DNA from: Stigmatella ashevillena
GTDB taxonomy: Bacteria > Myxococcota > Myxococcia > Myxococcales > Myxococcaceae
DNA length: 64,000 nucleotides
Reading direction: 5' to 3'
Assembly: GCF_028368975.1 (NCBI RefSeq)
Contig: NZ_JAQNDM010000002.1
Location: 3,590,425 to 3,654,424 of the forward strand
The translations under genes and the position numbers were made by a program. Shown in pieces: positions 37,212-47,400 of the stretch. Under the pieces are notes generated by a model. That model worked only from the letters and a program-made list of their open reading frames with translations, was not told where the DNA came from and made no database searches. Numbering within the stretch: position 1 is the stretch's first letter; every line of letters begins with the position of its first letter.

Positions 37212-38458
37212 GAGGCGGGGAACAAGCCCTCCGCCGTGAGGCGGAAGAGGCCGGGAATTCCGTCCGGAGCGTGCCCCCACCGGGCCAGGGCCTCACACTC
37301 GACGGCATCGGACTCACGGCACAGCAGCGCGTACTCCCGCCGCCCCAGGCTCACCCGCAGCGGCGCCTCGCCCGCGTGCAGCACCAACCGCCGCCGCTGC
37401 TCCGCCGTGAGCAGCCGCGCGCCATCGTGTCCATCGCCCTCCGCCAGCAGCCACATCCCGCTGAACGTCTCCGCCAAGCACACCTCGCCCCGGTCCAGCA
37501 CCGCTGGACGCACCCCCGCCGGGTGGGCCTCCAGGTTGAGCCACGCCACCCGATCCACTTCCTCCGCCGTCAGCCCGGCCGGCCCCAACCGCGCGGCAGG
37601 CAGGTAGCGGACGTACTCCGCATCCTCCAGGACATAGAACACCTCCAGCCCCGCGGGCCCAGGCCGGAACAGCGCGCCCGCCGCCTGCCCCCCGAACCCC
37701 GCAGGCCGCAGCACCGGGCGCAGCCTCGCCCTCCACACCACCGGGTCCTCCTCCCAGCCCGTGCCCAATCCTCCCAACCGTGCGGCCAGCCCCTCGACGT
37801 AGGCCCCCAGCGCCTGCCGACCCCCGCGATAGGCCGCGAACAGCGAGGCCACGTCGATCCGAGCCACCTCGCCTCCCGCCTGCCTCACGAGCACATCCCG
37901 CCCCTGCCGCCGGAAGGCCACTCCCGCCCGGCGGAGGGCCGCGGCCAGCGCGGCATTGAACTCGGGCCGGAGCACCTGTTCCTCTCCCCCCGGCGGAGAA
38001 GGGAGCTCCACCGCCTCCAGCTCCTCCTTTAATAGGCGGGCCTCCCCGTCGAAGGGATCCCGCTCCAGCACCTGCGCCACATACGCCTGGGCCCGGGCCT
38101 TCTCTCCCCGGCGCAGCGCCAGCACCGCCAGCACCTTGAGCGCCTCCGGGTCCCCCGGGCTCAACGCCAGGGCCTCGCCCAGCGCCTCCTCCGCGTCCCC
38201 ATGCCGCTCCAAGCCCAGCAGCGCCCGCGCCGTCCCCAGGCGCACCTGCAAGTCTTTCGGGAAGTCCCTCCGCAGGCGCTCCAGCAGCGGCAGCGCCTCC
38301 CGGTTCGCCTCGGCGTTGATGAGCGCATGCGCCACCGCCAGCCACAGCGTGGGCCCCCCGCGGACCTGGGCCGCCTCGCGCAGCGCCTCCAGCTCCGCGG
38401 CGCTCAAGCGTTCACCGGCCTCCACCTTGCGGCGGAGGCTCTCCAGGTCCGGGGTCAC
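37208..38458 (-). CDS. TPR-repeat protein with DUF1444-like C-terminus
   Basis: 416 residues, no signal. The N-terminal ~165 residues form four or five TPR helices (for example LLERLRRDFPKDLQVRLGTARALL, LGEALALSPGDPEALKVLAVLAL), a scaffold for protein contacts. The rest, from FNAALAAALRRAGV, contains LVRQAGGEVARIDVASLFAAY and RPVLRPAGFGG, loosely like the YtpQ/DUF1444 family, with a tail YALLCRESDAVECEALARWG. Function unknown. It is followed in the same direction by nothing; the next upstream gene in this direction is the sensor kinase, 9 bp away, so they may be cotranscribed. Confidence 0.72.
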   Translation of the reverse strand: MTPDLESLRRKVEAGERLSAAELEALREAAQVRGGPTLWLAVAHALINAEANREALPLLERLRRDFPKDLQVRLGTARALLGLERHGDAEEALGEALALSPGDPEALKVLAVLALRRGEKARAQAYVAQVLERDPFDGEARLLKEELEAVELPSPPGGEEQVLRPEFNAALAAALRRAGVAFRRQGRDVLVRQAGGEVARIDVASLFAAYRGGRQALGAYVEGLAARLGGLGTGWEEDPVVWRARLRPVLRPAGFGGQAAGALFRPGPAGLEVFYVLEDAEYVRYLPAARLGPAGLTAEEVDRVAWLNLEAHPAGVRPAVLDRGEVCLAETFSGMWLLAEGDGHDGARLLTAEQRRRLVLHAGEAPLRVSLGRREYALLCRESDAVECEALARWGHAPDGIPGLFRLTAEGLFPAS

Positions 38459-38467
38459 CCCGTGACT

Positions 38468-40525
38468 CTACTGGCCCTGTGCGCCGGGCCCAACGGATTC
38501 ACCCGGGGCCTCCTCGGGCGGAGAGGCCTCCTGCCCGGGGGCCCCCGACTGAGACAGGAACTCGTCCAGCGCGCCCACGTCGATGGGCTTGCGGAACACA
38601 GCGTCCACCAGCGCCAGGGTAGAGCGGTTTTGTCCCCGCACATCCATGCCCGTGACGATGGCCAGCAGCGCTTGCGGCGTGCGCTGGCGAAGCTCGCGCG
38701 CCAGCTCCCAGCCCGAGATGTCCGGCATCACCGCGTCCAGCAGCGCGGCGTCATAGCGGCGCCGCTCCCACAGCTGAAGGGCCACCTCCGCGCTCTGGGC
38801 CAGCTGCACGTCATAGCCCTCTTCCCCCAGCACTTCCGCCATCATCCGGGCATTGTCCAGGTCGTCGTCCACCACCAGCACCCGGCGCGTCTGCTGGAAG
38901 CGGCGGGGCCCTTCCATGCGGCTGCTGGCGGGCGGCTCCTCTTCGTGGCCCTCCCGCACCCGGGGAAGCCTCACCACGAAGGCGCCTCCCGCTCCCCCTT
39001 CGACGTTCTCCACCGTCAGCTCGCCGCCCCAGCGGCGCACCTGGTCCTTCACCACCGCCAGTTGCAGCGCGGCCTGTGGGGCTCCCGCCTCCCGGGTGAG
39101 CGGATCAAACATCCGCGACAGCGCTTCCACGGGGAACGGAGGCCCCGCGTCCTGGATGCGCAGGCTCAGCTCCGCATTGCCTTCCTTCCGGGTGCTCAGC
39201 GTCAGCTTCCCCGGCTGCTTCATCCGGTCCCGGGCCGCCAGCAGCAGGGTCACCACCAGCTCCCGCAGAAAGCCGGCATCCGCCCGGACATTCCCTGGCT
39301 CTCCCAGGTGCAGTTCGACTTCGAGCGGAGAATCGCCCCGCTCCAGCTCTCCGCGCATCAGCTCCAGGGCCTCGCGCACCACCGTGTCCAGCACCACGTC
39401 GGCGAGGTGCTCCTCGGTGCGCTGCACGTTGAACTCCTGCAACCGGCTCACCAGATCGCCAATCTGCCCCACCGTCCGGTCCAGCGCGTCCAGGTGCTCG
39501 GGTTTGAACTCGCGGCGCAGCAACGTGACGCGCAGGCGCACCACGTTGAGGAAGTTGTTGAGGGCGTGGGCGGCGCCGCTGGCGAGCTGCCCCAGGGACT
39601 GGGCCCGGGTCCGCTGGAGCAACTGCCCCTGCAACCTTCGCAGCTCATCCTGCGCGGTGCTCAGCTCCCGGGTCTTCTGGGCCGCCTCCGTGCGGTCCGT
39701 GAACGTCTGGATGACGCCCGCCAGCTCTCCCCCTTCCTCCCAGATGGGGGTCGCGCTCATCTCCAGGCTCGCCGCGCCGCCGCCGGGGCGCTCCACCTCC
39801 ATCATCACCCCGCGCACGGGCCGGCTCTCCTTGAGCGCCCGCATGAAGGGCATGTCCGCCACCCGGAAGGGCTCTCCCGCGGGGTGGTGCGCATTCACCT
39901 GGGACAGCACCGGGGCCAACGAGGTGAGGGCCCGGGCGCCCACCACCGAGCGGACCGGCACCCCCAGCAGGCGGCTGACCGGCTGCGTGGCGAAGGACAC
40001 GCTCTCATCCAGCTCGGCCAGCAGGATGCCCACGTCCATGTGGTACAGGACGGACTCCATCACCGCCGCCTCACGGAAGCGCACCGCCTCGGTCCGCAGC
40101 ACCCGGGAGTAGGACGCCTGCGCGGAGGCACTCGCCTCGCCGACCAGCTCGTTGATGAGGTCCGCCACCTCCGGGGGAAGCAGCCCCCCCTCACAGCGCG
40201 CGTAGACGCGCATCAGCACCGACCCGAGCGCCTTGAACTCGCGCGCCAGGTCCTCGGGCTCGAAGCGCTGGTCATACCGGAACGCCCCGTGGGAGCGGAC
40301 CACCTCGGGCCAGAGCCGCAGCGCGTCTTCCCCCCGGTCATGGAGCAGGCGCACCAGTTCGTCCAGGAGCTGACGCAAGGGGGCCCGGAGATCCTTTCCA
40401 GGCACCTCGATTTCGTACAGCTCCTCTCGCAGGCGCTTGGCCCACAAGCGCGCGACGCGCTCGCGTTCCTTCTCGAGCACCTGGGCCAATTTCTGGATGG
40501 GGTTCGTGGCACTCACCGTCAGCAT
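38468..40525 (-). CDS. Hybrid sensor histidine kinase with degenerate ATPase domain
   Basis: 685 residues. Order: an N-terminal helical domain (~1-170), PAS (~185-300), HisKA with the phospho-His in SGAAHALNNFLNVV (~319), HATPase (~420-525), and a receiver (~545-660) with VVDDDL and the phosphoacceptor Asp in LLDAVMPDISG. The HATPase motifs are all altered: the N-box reads VTLLLAARDRM without the Asn, G1 reads QDAGPPFP instead of D-x-G-x-G, and G2 has GAPQAALQL instead of a Gly-rich loop. It probably cannot bind ATP normally and may act as a pseudokinase. ATG 40525 is used; the frame runs to 40753 without a ribosome site. Confidence 0.85.
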   Translation of the reverse strand: MLTVSATNPIQKLAQVLEKERERVARLWAKRLREELYEIEVPGKDLRAPLRQLLDELVRLLHDRGEDALRLWPEVVRSHGAFRYDQRFEPEDLAREFKALGSVLMRVYARCEGGLLPPEVADLINELVGEASASAQASYSRVLRTEAVRFREAAVMESVLYHMDVGILLAELDESVSFATQPVSRLLGVPVRSVVGARALTSLAPVLSQVNAHHPAGEPFRVADMPFMRALKESRPVRGVMMEVERPGGGAASLEMSATPIWEEGGELAGVIQTFTDRTEAAQKTRELSTAQDELRRLQGQLLQRTRAQSLGQLASGAAHALNNFLNVVRLRVTLLRREFKPEHLDALDRTVGQIGDLVSRLQEFNVQRTEEHLADVVLDTVVREALELMRGELERGDSPLEVELHLGEPGNVRADAGFLRELVVTLLLAARDRMKQPGKLTLSTRKEGNAELSLRIQDAGPPFPVEALSRMFDPLTREAGAPQAALQLAVVKDQVRRWGGELTVENVEGGAGGAFVVRLPRVREGHEEEPPASSRMEGPRRFQQTRRVLVVDDDLDNARMMAEVLGEEGYDVQLAQSAEVALQLWERRRYDAALLDAVMPDISGWELARELRQRTPQALLAIVTGMDVRGQNRSTLALVDAVFRKPIDVGALDEFLSQSGAPGQEASPPEEAPGESVGPGAQGQ

Positions 40526-40641
40526 TTCAAGCTGTGCACGGCCGGCGGCCTGGGCCAGCGGGAGCAGGCAGGCAGGCAGGCCATTTTTTTCACCCGGGTT
40601 CTGCGGAGGCGGGGCCGTCTCCACTATGCAGAGGCAACGGC

Positions 40642-41418
40642 ATGCGATCCACGGGACGAGACAAGAACGCTCTGACGGCGCTGCCCGTCTCCGATACGGC
40701 GATGGTGCACCTGTACCGGGGCGAGCTGAGCCGTTCTGACAACTGGCGGACACGCCTCGATACGACGACCAACTGGGCGCTCACCACCACGGCGGCCGTC
40801 ATCTCCTTCGGCTTCGCCAACACCCAGAGCCCCCATGTGACGTTCCTCGTGGGCATCTGGATGGTGATTTCCTTCCTCCTCATCGAGGCGCGCCGCTACC
40901 GGTACTACGACTTGTGGAACCGCCGGGTCCGCCTGCTGGAGGATGGCTATTGGGCGCCCATGCTCCGCCATGAGCCCGTGGATCCCGATTCCCTGCGCGA
41001 GCTGGCCCAGGAGCTGGCCCGGCCCCAACTCCAGCTCTCTTTGATTTCCGCCATTTCCACGCGGCTCAACCGGACCTATGGCCCCATCCTCATCGTCCTG
41101 CTGCTGAGCTGGTTCGTGAAAGTCTACAGCCACCCGCAAACGCCCAGCTCCATCACGGAGTTCGTGGCGAGAGCCCACGTGGGTCCGGTGCCGGGGGAGC
41201 TGATCATGAGTGTCCTGGCCGCCATGAGCCTGCTGGCCATCTACCTCTTCGTCTCCTCGTTCTTCGTGCGCGCGCCGCTGGGAGAGCTGCGCACGCGGCC
41301 CCGGGGACGCCGCGCGGCGCTGTGGGAGTCCTTCTACCGGCCCTATGCGCTGAGCCGCACCCGGCGCCGCGCCCCTCGTTCCCAGACTTCCTCGCCATCC
41401 ATGCCCCCGGAGCCTTGA
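40642..41418 (+). CDS. DUF2270-like integral membrane protein
   Basis: 258 residues with four hydrophobic segments (LTTTAAVISFGFAN, VTFLVGIWMVISFLLIE, GPILIVLLLSWFVKVY, SVLAAMSLLAIYLFVSSFF). The start MVHLYRGELSRSDNWRTRLDTTTNWAL matches DUF2270. No function is known for the family. ATG 40642 has AGAGG upstream. The gene is divergent from the degenerate kinase, and the starts lie 116 bp apart. No sign of an operon partner. Confidence 0.82.
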   Translation: MRSTGRDKNALTALPVSDTAMVHLYRGELSRSDNWRTRLDTTTNWALTTTAAVISFGFANTQSPHVTFLVGIWMVISFLLIEARRYRYYDLWNRRVRLLEDGYWAPMLRHEPVDPDSLRELAQELARPQLQLSLISAISTRLNRTYGPILIVLLLSWFVKVYSHPQTPSSITEFVARAHVGPVPGELIMSVLAAMSLLAIYLFVSSFFVRAPLGELRTRPRGRRAALWESFYRPYALSRTRRRAPRSQTSSPSMPPEP

Positions 41419-41536
41419 GGCGCTCGACAGGTTTCCGACACTCCAGGGGGCTGCTTGTGGCTCCCATCAGCCGCGCGGGGGCCTGGGGGCTTTCGTCCTT
41501 CCGGGACCTGAATTTTTGTGTCTTGTATCCGCCACC

Positions 41537-42541
41537 ATGGCGAATACGCGCACTGTGACGATCATCAATGGCGATGGCATTGGCCCCGAGGTGATGGGAG
41601 CCACCATTCGGGTTCTCGAAGCCCTCAAGCTGCCGCTGGAGTTCGACCACAGGGACGCGGGCACCGAGGTGATTGCCAAGTATGGCACCAACCTGCCACA
41701 CGAGACGGTGGAGGCGGTGCTGCGCAGTGGCGTGGCGCTCAAGGGCCCCACGGGCACCGTGGTGGGCGGCGGCATGCCGTCGGCCAACGTGGGCCTGCGC
41801 AAGCGCTTGGATTTGTACGCGTCGCTGCGCCCGGTCAAGAGCGTGCCCAGCGTGAAGACGCGCTACGAGGACGTGGACCTCATCGTGGTGCGCGAGAACA
41901 CCGAGGGGCTCTACGTCGGCATCGAGCACATCATCGTGCCGGGCGTGGTGGAGTCGCTGAAAATCATTACCGAGAAGGCCTCCACCCGCATTGCCCGCTT
42001 CGCCTTCGAGCACGCCCGGAAGATGGGCCGCAAGAAGGTGTCGGCCGTGCACAAGGCCAACATCATGAAGCTGTCGGACGGCCTGTTCCTGGACTGCTGC
42101 CGCAAGGTGGGCCGCGAGTTTCCGGAGATCCAGTACGAGGAGGTCATCATCGACAACCTCTGCATGCAGCTCGTCAAGGACCCGTCGCGGTTCGACGTGA
42201 TGGTGATGGAGAACCTCTATGGCGACATCATCAGCGACCTGTGCGCGGGGCTGGTGGGCGGCCTGGGCGTGGTGCCGGGCGCCAACATCGGCGAGCGCAC
42301 GGCGGTGTTCGAGGCCGTCCACGGCACGGCGCCTGACATCGCCGGCAAGGGCATCGCCAACCCCACCGCGCTGCTGATGTCCTCGGTGATGATGCTCGAC
42401 TGGATGGGGCTCACCGAGGAGTCCAAGCGCGTGCAGGGCGCGCTCCAGGCGGTCTACGGCAACGGGAAGCTCCGCACCGGCGACCTGGGCGGCAGCGCCA
42501 CCACGCGCGAGTTCACCGACGCCATCATCGCAGCCCTGTGA
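41537..42541 (+). CDS. NAD-dependent isocitrate dehydrogenase
   Basis: 334-residue beta-decarboxylating dehydrogenase. GDGIGPEVM, the catalytic Arg/Tyr/Lys context in VRENTEGLYVGIEH, the metal Asp site GDIISDLCAGLVGGLG and EAVHGTAPDIAGKGIANPTA are all clear. The ENTEGLY segment and absence of the LeuB-specific pattern favour isocitrate over isopropylmalate; the NAD-type IDH3-like group is the likely home, but homoisocitrate cannot be ruled out. Start ATG 41537 after GCCACC. A 12-bp tandem repeat spans its stop codon. Confidence 0.9.
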   Translation: MANTRTVTIINGDGIGPEVMGATIRVLEALKLPLEFDHRDAGTEVIAKYGTNLPHETVEAVLRSGVALKGPTGTVVGGGMPSANVGLRKRLDLYASLRPVKSVPSVKTRYEDVDLIVVRENTEGLYVGIEHIIVPGVVESLKIITEKASTRIARFAFEHARKMGRKKVSAVHKANIMKLSDGLFLDCCRKVGREFPEIQYEEVIIDNLCMQLVKDPSRFDVMVMENLYGDIISDLCAGLVGGLGVVPGANIGERTAVFEAVHGTAPDIAGKGIANPTALLMSSVMMLDWMGLTEESKRVQGALQAVYGNGKLRTGDLGGSATTREFTDAIIAAL

Positions 42542-42562
42542 GCAGTCCTTTGAGCAGTCCTT
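42539..42562 (+). repeat. Tandem 12-bp repeat across the stop codon
   Basis: TGAGCAGTCCTT occurs twice in a row, starting with the TGA stop codon of the isocitrate dehydrogenase gene, and the next base triplet again starts TGA. It looks like a recent slippage duplication and has no visible role. Confidence 0.7.
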
Positions 42563-42577
42563 TGACCTTGGGAAACC

Positions 42578-43120
42578 ATGAAAACATTCACCCTGCTGTC
42601 CACCCTCGCGGCACTCACCTTGAGCGCCACCGCGCTCGCGGAGCCTCCCATGTCTTTCTTTGACCTGAACACCCAACGTCTCGATGGCAAGCCGGAGAGC
42701 CTGTCGGCCTACAAAGGCAAGGTCCTCCTGGTGGTGAACACCGCCTCCGAGTGCGGCTACACGCCCCAGTACAAGGGGCTGGAGAAGCTGCACCAGGACT
42801 ACAAGGGCAAGGGCGTGGAGGTGCTGGGCTTCCCCTCCAATGACTTCGGTGGGCAGGAGCCGGGCACCGCGAAGCAGATCGCCCAGTTCTGCGAGCTGCG
42901 CTTCAAGGTCACCTTCCCCATGTTCGAGAAGGTGAAGACCAAGGGCGAGGGCCAGTCGCCGGTGTATGCGTTCCTCGCGAGCAAGCACGGCGAGCCCAAG
43001 TGGAACTTCCACAAGTACGTGGTGGGCAAGGATGGGCAGGTGAAGGCCGCCTTCCCCAGCTCCGTGGAGCCGGACAGCGCCGAGCTGAAGAAGGCCCTCG
43101 ACAGCGCCCTGAAGGAGTAG
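42578..43120 (+). CDS. Exported glutathione peroxidase family protein
   Basis: 180 residues. A signal peptide MKTFTLLSTLAALTLSATALA directs it to the periplasm, then the thioredoxin-like peroxidase fold. The peroxidatic Cys is at residue 59 in NTASECGYT, with Gln and Trp partners in NDFGGQEPG and PKWNFHKYVV. A resolving Cys in QFCELRFKVTFPMF suits a thioredoxin-dependent, Cys-type glutathione peroxidase that reduces lipid or organic peroxides. It ends 13 bp before a membrane-tethered thioredoxin gene, which is its natural reductant. Confidence 0.92.
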   Translation: MKTFTLLSTLAALTLSATALAEPPMSFFDLNTQRLDGKPESLSAYKGKVLLVVNTASECGYTPQYKGLEKLHQDYKGKGVEVLGFPSNDFGGQEPGTAKQIAQFCELRFKVTFPMFEKVKTKGEGQSPVYAFLASKHGEPKWNFHKYVVGKDGQVKAAFPSSVEPDSAELKKALDSALKE

Positions 43121-43133
43121 CATCCGCGGCACC

Positions 43134-43691
43134 ATGAGGGATGCCAGTCAATGGGGAGAGGGCCCGCGAGCCGCATGGCGCCGGGCCCGCCAGCGGTGGT
43201 GGGTGCGCTGGGGCGTGGACCTGGCCGTGGTGGCCGTGGCCGCCCTGGCCGTCATGGCCTGGCAGACACGCAACCTCCCCCCTACCGGCACGCCCGCGCC
43301 TGATTTCCTGCTGCGCAGCCTCTCGGGGGAGACGGTGCGCCTGTCGGACTTGCGAGGCAAGCCCGTGGTGCTCGCCTTCTGGGCGCCCTGGTGCGGGGTG
43401 TGCCAGCAGGAGTCCTCCACCCTGTCCGCGGCCCGGCGCACGCTCGGAGACCGGGCGCACGTGCTCAGCGTGGCGGTGGATTACCAAAACGAGGCCCAGG
43501 TCCAACGTTTCATCCAGGAGCACGGCGCGGATTACCCGGTGCTCCTCGGAGACGATGCGCTGAGGAGCGCCTTCCGGGTGGACCAGTACCCCACCCTCTT
43601 CGTCATCTCCCCGCAGGGGAACATTGCCCAGGCGGCCATTGGCTACACCACCCAAGCCGGGCTGCTGTGGCGGGTCTGGCGCGCCGGATAG
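43134..43691 (+). CDS. TlpA/ResA-type thiol-disulfide oxidoreductase
   Basis: 185 residues. One N-terminal membrane anchor (VVAVAALAVMAW) leads to a periplasmic thioredoxin fold with the redox pair APWCGVC at Cys87 and Cys90, VVLAFW before it and VDYQNEAQVQRFIQEH, FRVDQYPTLFVI after it. The central Gly-Val between the Cys is typical of TlpA/ResA rather than thioredoxin. It may keep periplasmic peroxidase or apocytochrome thiols reduced. It lies 13 bp after the peroxidase gene in the same direction. Confidence 0.9.
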   Translation: MRDASQWGEGPRAAWRRARQRWWVRWGVDLAVVAVAALAVMAWQTRNLPPTGTPAPDFLLRSLSGETVRLSDLRGKPVVLAFWAPWCGVCQQESSTLSAARRTLGDRAHVLSVAVDYQNEAQVQRFIQEHGADYPVLLGDDALRSAFRVDQYPTLFVISPQGNIAQAAIGYTTQAGLLWRVWRAG

Positions 43692-43710
43692 TCCCGGGAA
43701 GGAACGCGTG

Positions 43711-44406
43711 ATGCGCGCAGTGGTTTTCGAGCACGACGAGAACACGGGGGTAGGACGGCTGGGCCCCGCGCTCCAGCAAGCGGGCTTCACCCTCATCCGG
43801 CGCTTCCGCACGGTGCGCCGCGAGGATGTGGACGCCGAGCTGGTGGTGGTGATGGGCGGGCACATGGGCGCCTACGAGGGAGAGCAGCACCCCTTCCTCC
43901 AGAGTGAGATCGCCCTGCTCGCCGAGCGGCTGGCCAATGAGCGGCCTTGCCTGGGCATCTGCCTGGGCGCGCAGATGATGGCCTCCGCCGCCGGGGTGGA
44001 GGTGTTCCTGGGAAAGAACGGGTTCGAGGTGGGTGCCGCCCCCGTGCGGTGGACGCCCGAGGGGCTGAAGGATCCGGTCATCGCGGGGGTCCGTCCCCGC
44101 ACCGTGGTGGCCCACTGGCACCAGGACACCTTCAAGCCCGTGCCCGGGGCCACGCTGCTCGCCTCCACGGACAGGTACACGCAGCAGGCCTTCCGGCTGG
44201 GCAACTCCTATGGCTTCCAGTTCCACTTGGAGTTGGAGGCCCCTGTGCTCGACAGCTGGCTGACCCAGTGGCCGGAAGAGCTGAACCACCATGGCACGGA
44301 CATCGCGGCCGTCCGAAGCCAGCTCCCCAAGCTCAAGGCCGCCCAAGCGGAACTCGACGAGCTGATGCACCGCCTGGCACACCACTTCGCCAAGACCGTC
44401 CGCTGA
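43711..44406 (+). CDS. Class I glutamine amidotransferase-like protein
   Basis: 231-residue class I GATase domain. The nucleophile is Cys84 in GICLGAQMMA, and the partner His/Glu lie in FQFHLELEAP. Membership in the standalone GMP-synthase-like group (often annotated guaA-like or gamma-glutamyl hydrolase) is likely, but no synthetase partner is adjacent, so the donor reaction is open. The start ATG 43711 has GGAAGGAA upstream. It sits 20 bp after the thioredoxin gene and 12 bp before the hybrid kinase, so it may be in one message. Confidence 0.82.
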   Translation: MRAVVFEHDENTGVGRLGPALQQAGFTLIRRFRTVRREDVDAELVVVMGGHMGAYEGEQHPFLQSEIALLAERLANERPCLGICLGAQMMASAAGVEVFLGKNGFEVGAAPVRWTPEGLKDPVIAGVRPRTVVAHWHQDTFKPVPGATLLASTDRYTQQAFRLGNSYGFQFHLELEAPVLDSWLTQWPEELNHHGTDIAAVRSQLPKLKAAQAELDELMHRLAHHFAKTVR

Positions 44407-44418
44407 GGGCCCTTCCCC

Positions 44419-47400
44419 ATGTCCGCACTGCCTCCCGGGCCTCCCTCCTCGCTCGCCAGCTCCGTGCTGGAGGGGGGGGGAGAGATGGGAGCGCTCATGC
44501 GTTCGCTGGACTGGTCCCAGACGCCGGTGGGCCCCGTAGAGACATGGCCTCAGAGCCTGCGCACGGTGCTCTCCATCGTCCTTACCAGCCGGCACCCCCT
44601 GATTGCCTTCTGGGGCAAGGAGCTCGTCCAGTTCTACAACGACAGCTACCGGCCCATGCTGGGCGCCACCAAGCACCCCCAGGCCATGGGCCAGAGCGCC
44701 ACGGAATGCTGGGCCGAGGCGTGGGATGTCCTCTCGCCCTTCTTCACGGCCGTCATGGAGCGGGGCGAGTCCACCTTTGTCGAAGACGGTCTGGTCTGCA
44801 TGGACCGCAATGGCTATCTGGAGGAGGCCTACTTCACCTATGCCTACTCGCCCATCAAGGACGAGTCCGGCGGCATCAATGGCCTCTTCAACGCCTGCAC
44901 GGAGAGCACCGGGCGGGTGCTGAGCACGCGGCGCTTCGAGACGCTGCACGCGCTGAGCGAGGGCCATGAAGTCCCCCGCAGCGCGGAGGAGGCCTGCCGC
45001 CAGGCGGCGCGGGTGCTGGAGGCCAACCGCCACGATGTCCCCTTCGCGCTGATCTACCTGACGGACTCGGAGCGCCCTTCGGCGCGCCTGGCCGGAACGG
45101 TGGGGCTTGAGCCGGGCAGCAGGGCCGCGCCCCTCCAACTGGACCTGGAAGCGCCCCTCACAGAATTCCCCTGGGCCGCCGTCGCGCGAACGGGCAAGCC
45201 CCTCCTTCTGGAATCCCTGCCGCCCTCGCTGCCCCCCTTTCCAGGAGGCCCCTGGCCCGAGCCGTCCACCTCCGCCCTGGTGCTCCCCCTGCTGAGACCG
45301 GGGCACGAAGCGCCCGTGGGGTTCCTCATGGTGGGCATCAGCCCCCGCAGGGCGCTGGATGCCCAGTACCAAGGCTTCGTGGAGATGCTCGCCCGGCATG
45401 TCTCCAACGCCATCTCCAACGCCCGGGCCTATGAGGAGGAGAAGCGGCGCTCGGAGGCGCTGGCCGAGCTGGACCGCGCCAAGACGGACTTCTTCTCCAA
45501 CGTCAGCCACGAGTTCCGCACCCCCTTGACGTTGATGCTGGGCCCCGTGGCCGACAGCCTCGCGGATACCGAGCAGCCCCTGCCCCCGCGTCAGCGCGAG
45601 CGCCAGGAGACCGTGCACCGCAGCAGCCTGCGCCTGCTGAAGCTCGTCAACACCCTGCTGGACTTCGCCCGCGTGGAGGCGGGGCGCGCGAACGCCACCT
45701 TCCGCCCGGTGGACCTGTCGGCCTTGACGGCGGAGCTCGCCAGTTCCTTCCGCTCGCTCATCGAGAGCGCCGGGATGCGGCTGGTGGTGGACTGTCCTGC
45801 CCTGCCCGAGCCCGTGTACGTGGACACCGAGGCCTGGGAGAAGGTGATCCTCAACCTGCTGTCCAACGCCTTCAAGTTCACCTTCGAGGGGGAGATTCGC
45901 GTCACCCTGCGGCCCCAGGGGCGCAAGGTCTGCGTGCAGGTGGCGGACACCGGCGCGGGCATCCCCTCCCAGGAGCTGCCCCACCTGTTCGAGCGCTTCC
46001 ACCGGATCCAAGGCGCCAAGGGCCGGACCTACGAGGGCAGCGGCATCGGGCTGGCCCTGGTGAAGGAGCTCATCAAGCAGCATGGCGGCACGGTGGAGGC
46101 CCAGAGCACCCTGGGCCAGGGAACCACCTTCACGCTGGTGCTTCCCCTGGGCTCGGCCCACCTCCCCGCCGAGCACGTCGCGCCCGCATCCCCACCTTCC
46201 GATGTGAGCGCGCGGGCCCGGTTCTTCCTGGAAGAGGCCTCCCAGTGGACACCGGACGAGAGCCCTTCCGTGCCCGCGCCGGGCCCATCCCCCGGGCGCA
46301 TCCTCCTTGCCGAAGACAACGCGGACATGCGCGCCTATGTCCAGAAGCTGCTCGGCGCGCACTGGACCGTGGAGGCGGTGGCCGATGGTTGGGATGCCCT
46401 GAAGGCCGCACGGGAGCGAAGGCCTGATCTCATCCTGAGCGACGTGATGATGCCCGGGCTGGGAGGCTTCGGGCTGCTCCGGGAGCTGCGCGCCGATCCC
46501 CGCACCGCCACCGTGCCCGTCATCCTCCTGTCCGCCCGCGCGGGAGAGGAGGCGTCCGCCGAAGGGCTGCAAGCGGGGGCCGATGACTATCTGGTGAAGC
46601 CCTTCTCGGCGCGGGAGTTGCTGTCGCGCGTGGCGGCCCGCTTGGAGATCGCCCAGGCCCACACCGCGGTCCGGACAGCCCAGGCCCGGCTCTACACCCA
46701 GCTCATGCAGGCGCCCGTGGCGATCTCCATCCTCTCGGGGCCGGAGCTGCGGTTCGAGCTGGCCAACACGCACTACCTTCAGATGGTGGGCCGCCAGGAC
46801 GTGGTGAACAAGACGTTCCGGGAAGTCTTCCACGAGCTGCCCGAGAATGCCCCCGTGTTCCAGATGGTCCGAGACGTCTTCGAGACCGGCCAGGCCTACC
46901 TCGCGGACGAGTACCACGTCTCCCTGGACCGGTACGGCACCGGCCTGGAGGACGTGTACTTCCAGTTCACCTGTCAGGCCATGCGGGATGCGGTGGGCGC
47001 CATCGAGGGCGTCTTGACGGTGGCCGTGGACGTGACGGCCCAGGTGCTGGCCCGCGCCCAGCTCAAGCGCCTTGCCCAGCAGGAGCGCGAGGCGAGGGAC
47101 CGGGCGGAGGACTCCGACAAGCGCAAGGACGAGTTCCTGGCCATGCTGGCCCACGAGCTGCGCAACCCCCTGGCCGCCTTGAGCACCGCCCTGGAGATGA
47201 TGGGCCGCCTGCCGGGGGACGAGGCCCGCCTGGCCCGCCTGCGCGACACCTGCCACCGGCAGGTCCACCACCTCGTGCGCCTGGTCGATGACCTGCTGGA
47301 CGTGTCCCGCATCACCCGGGGCAAGGTGGAGCTGCGCATTCAAGACGTGGACTTCGCCACCGTCGTCCAGAACGCCCTGAGCACGAGCCGCCCCTTCATC

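Noticed and set aside
41516-41536. Seven-residue N-terminal extension of isocitrate dehydrogenase
   Set aside because: The family normally starts at about MANTRTVTIINGDGIG, so ATG 41537 is used.
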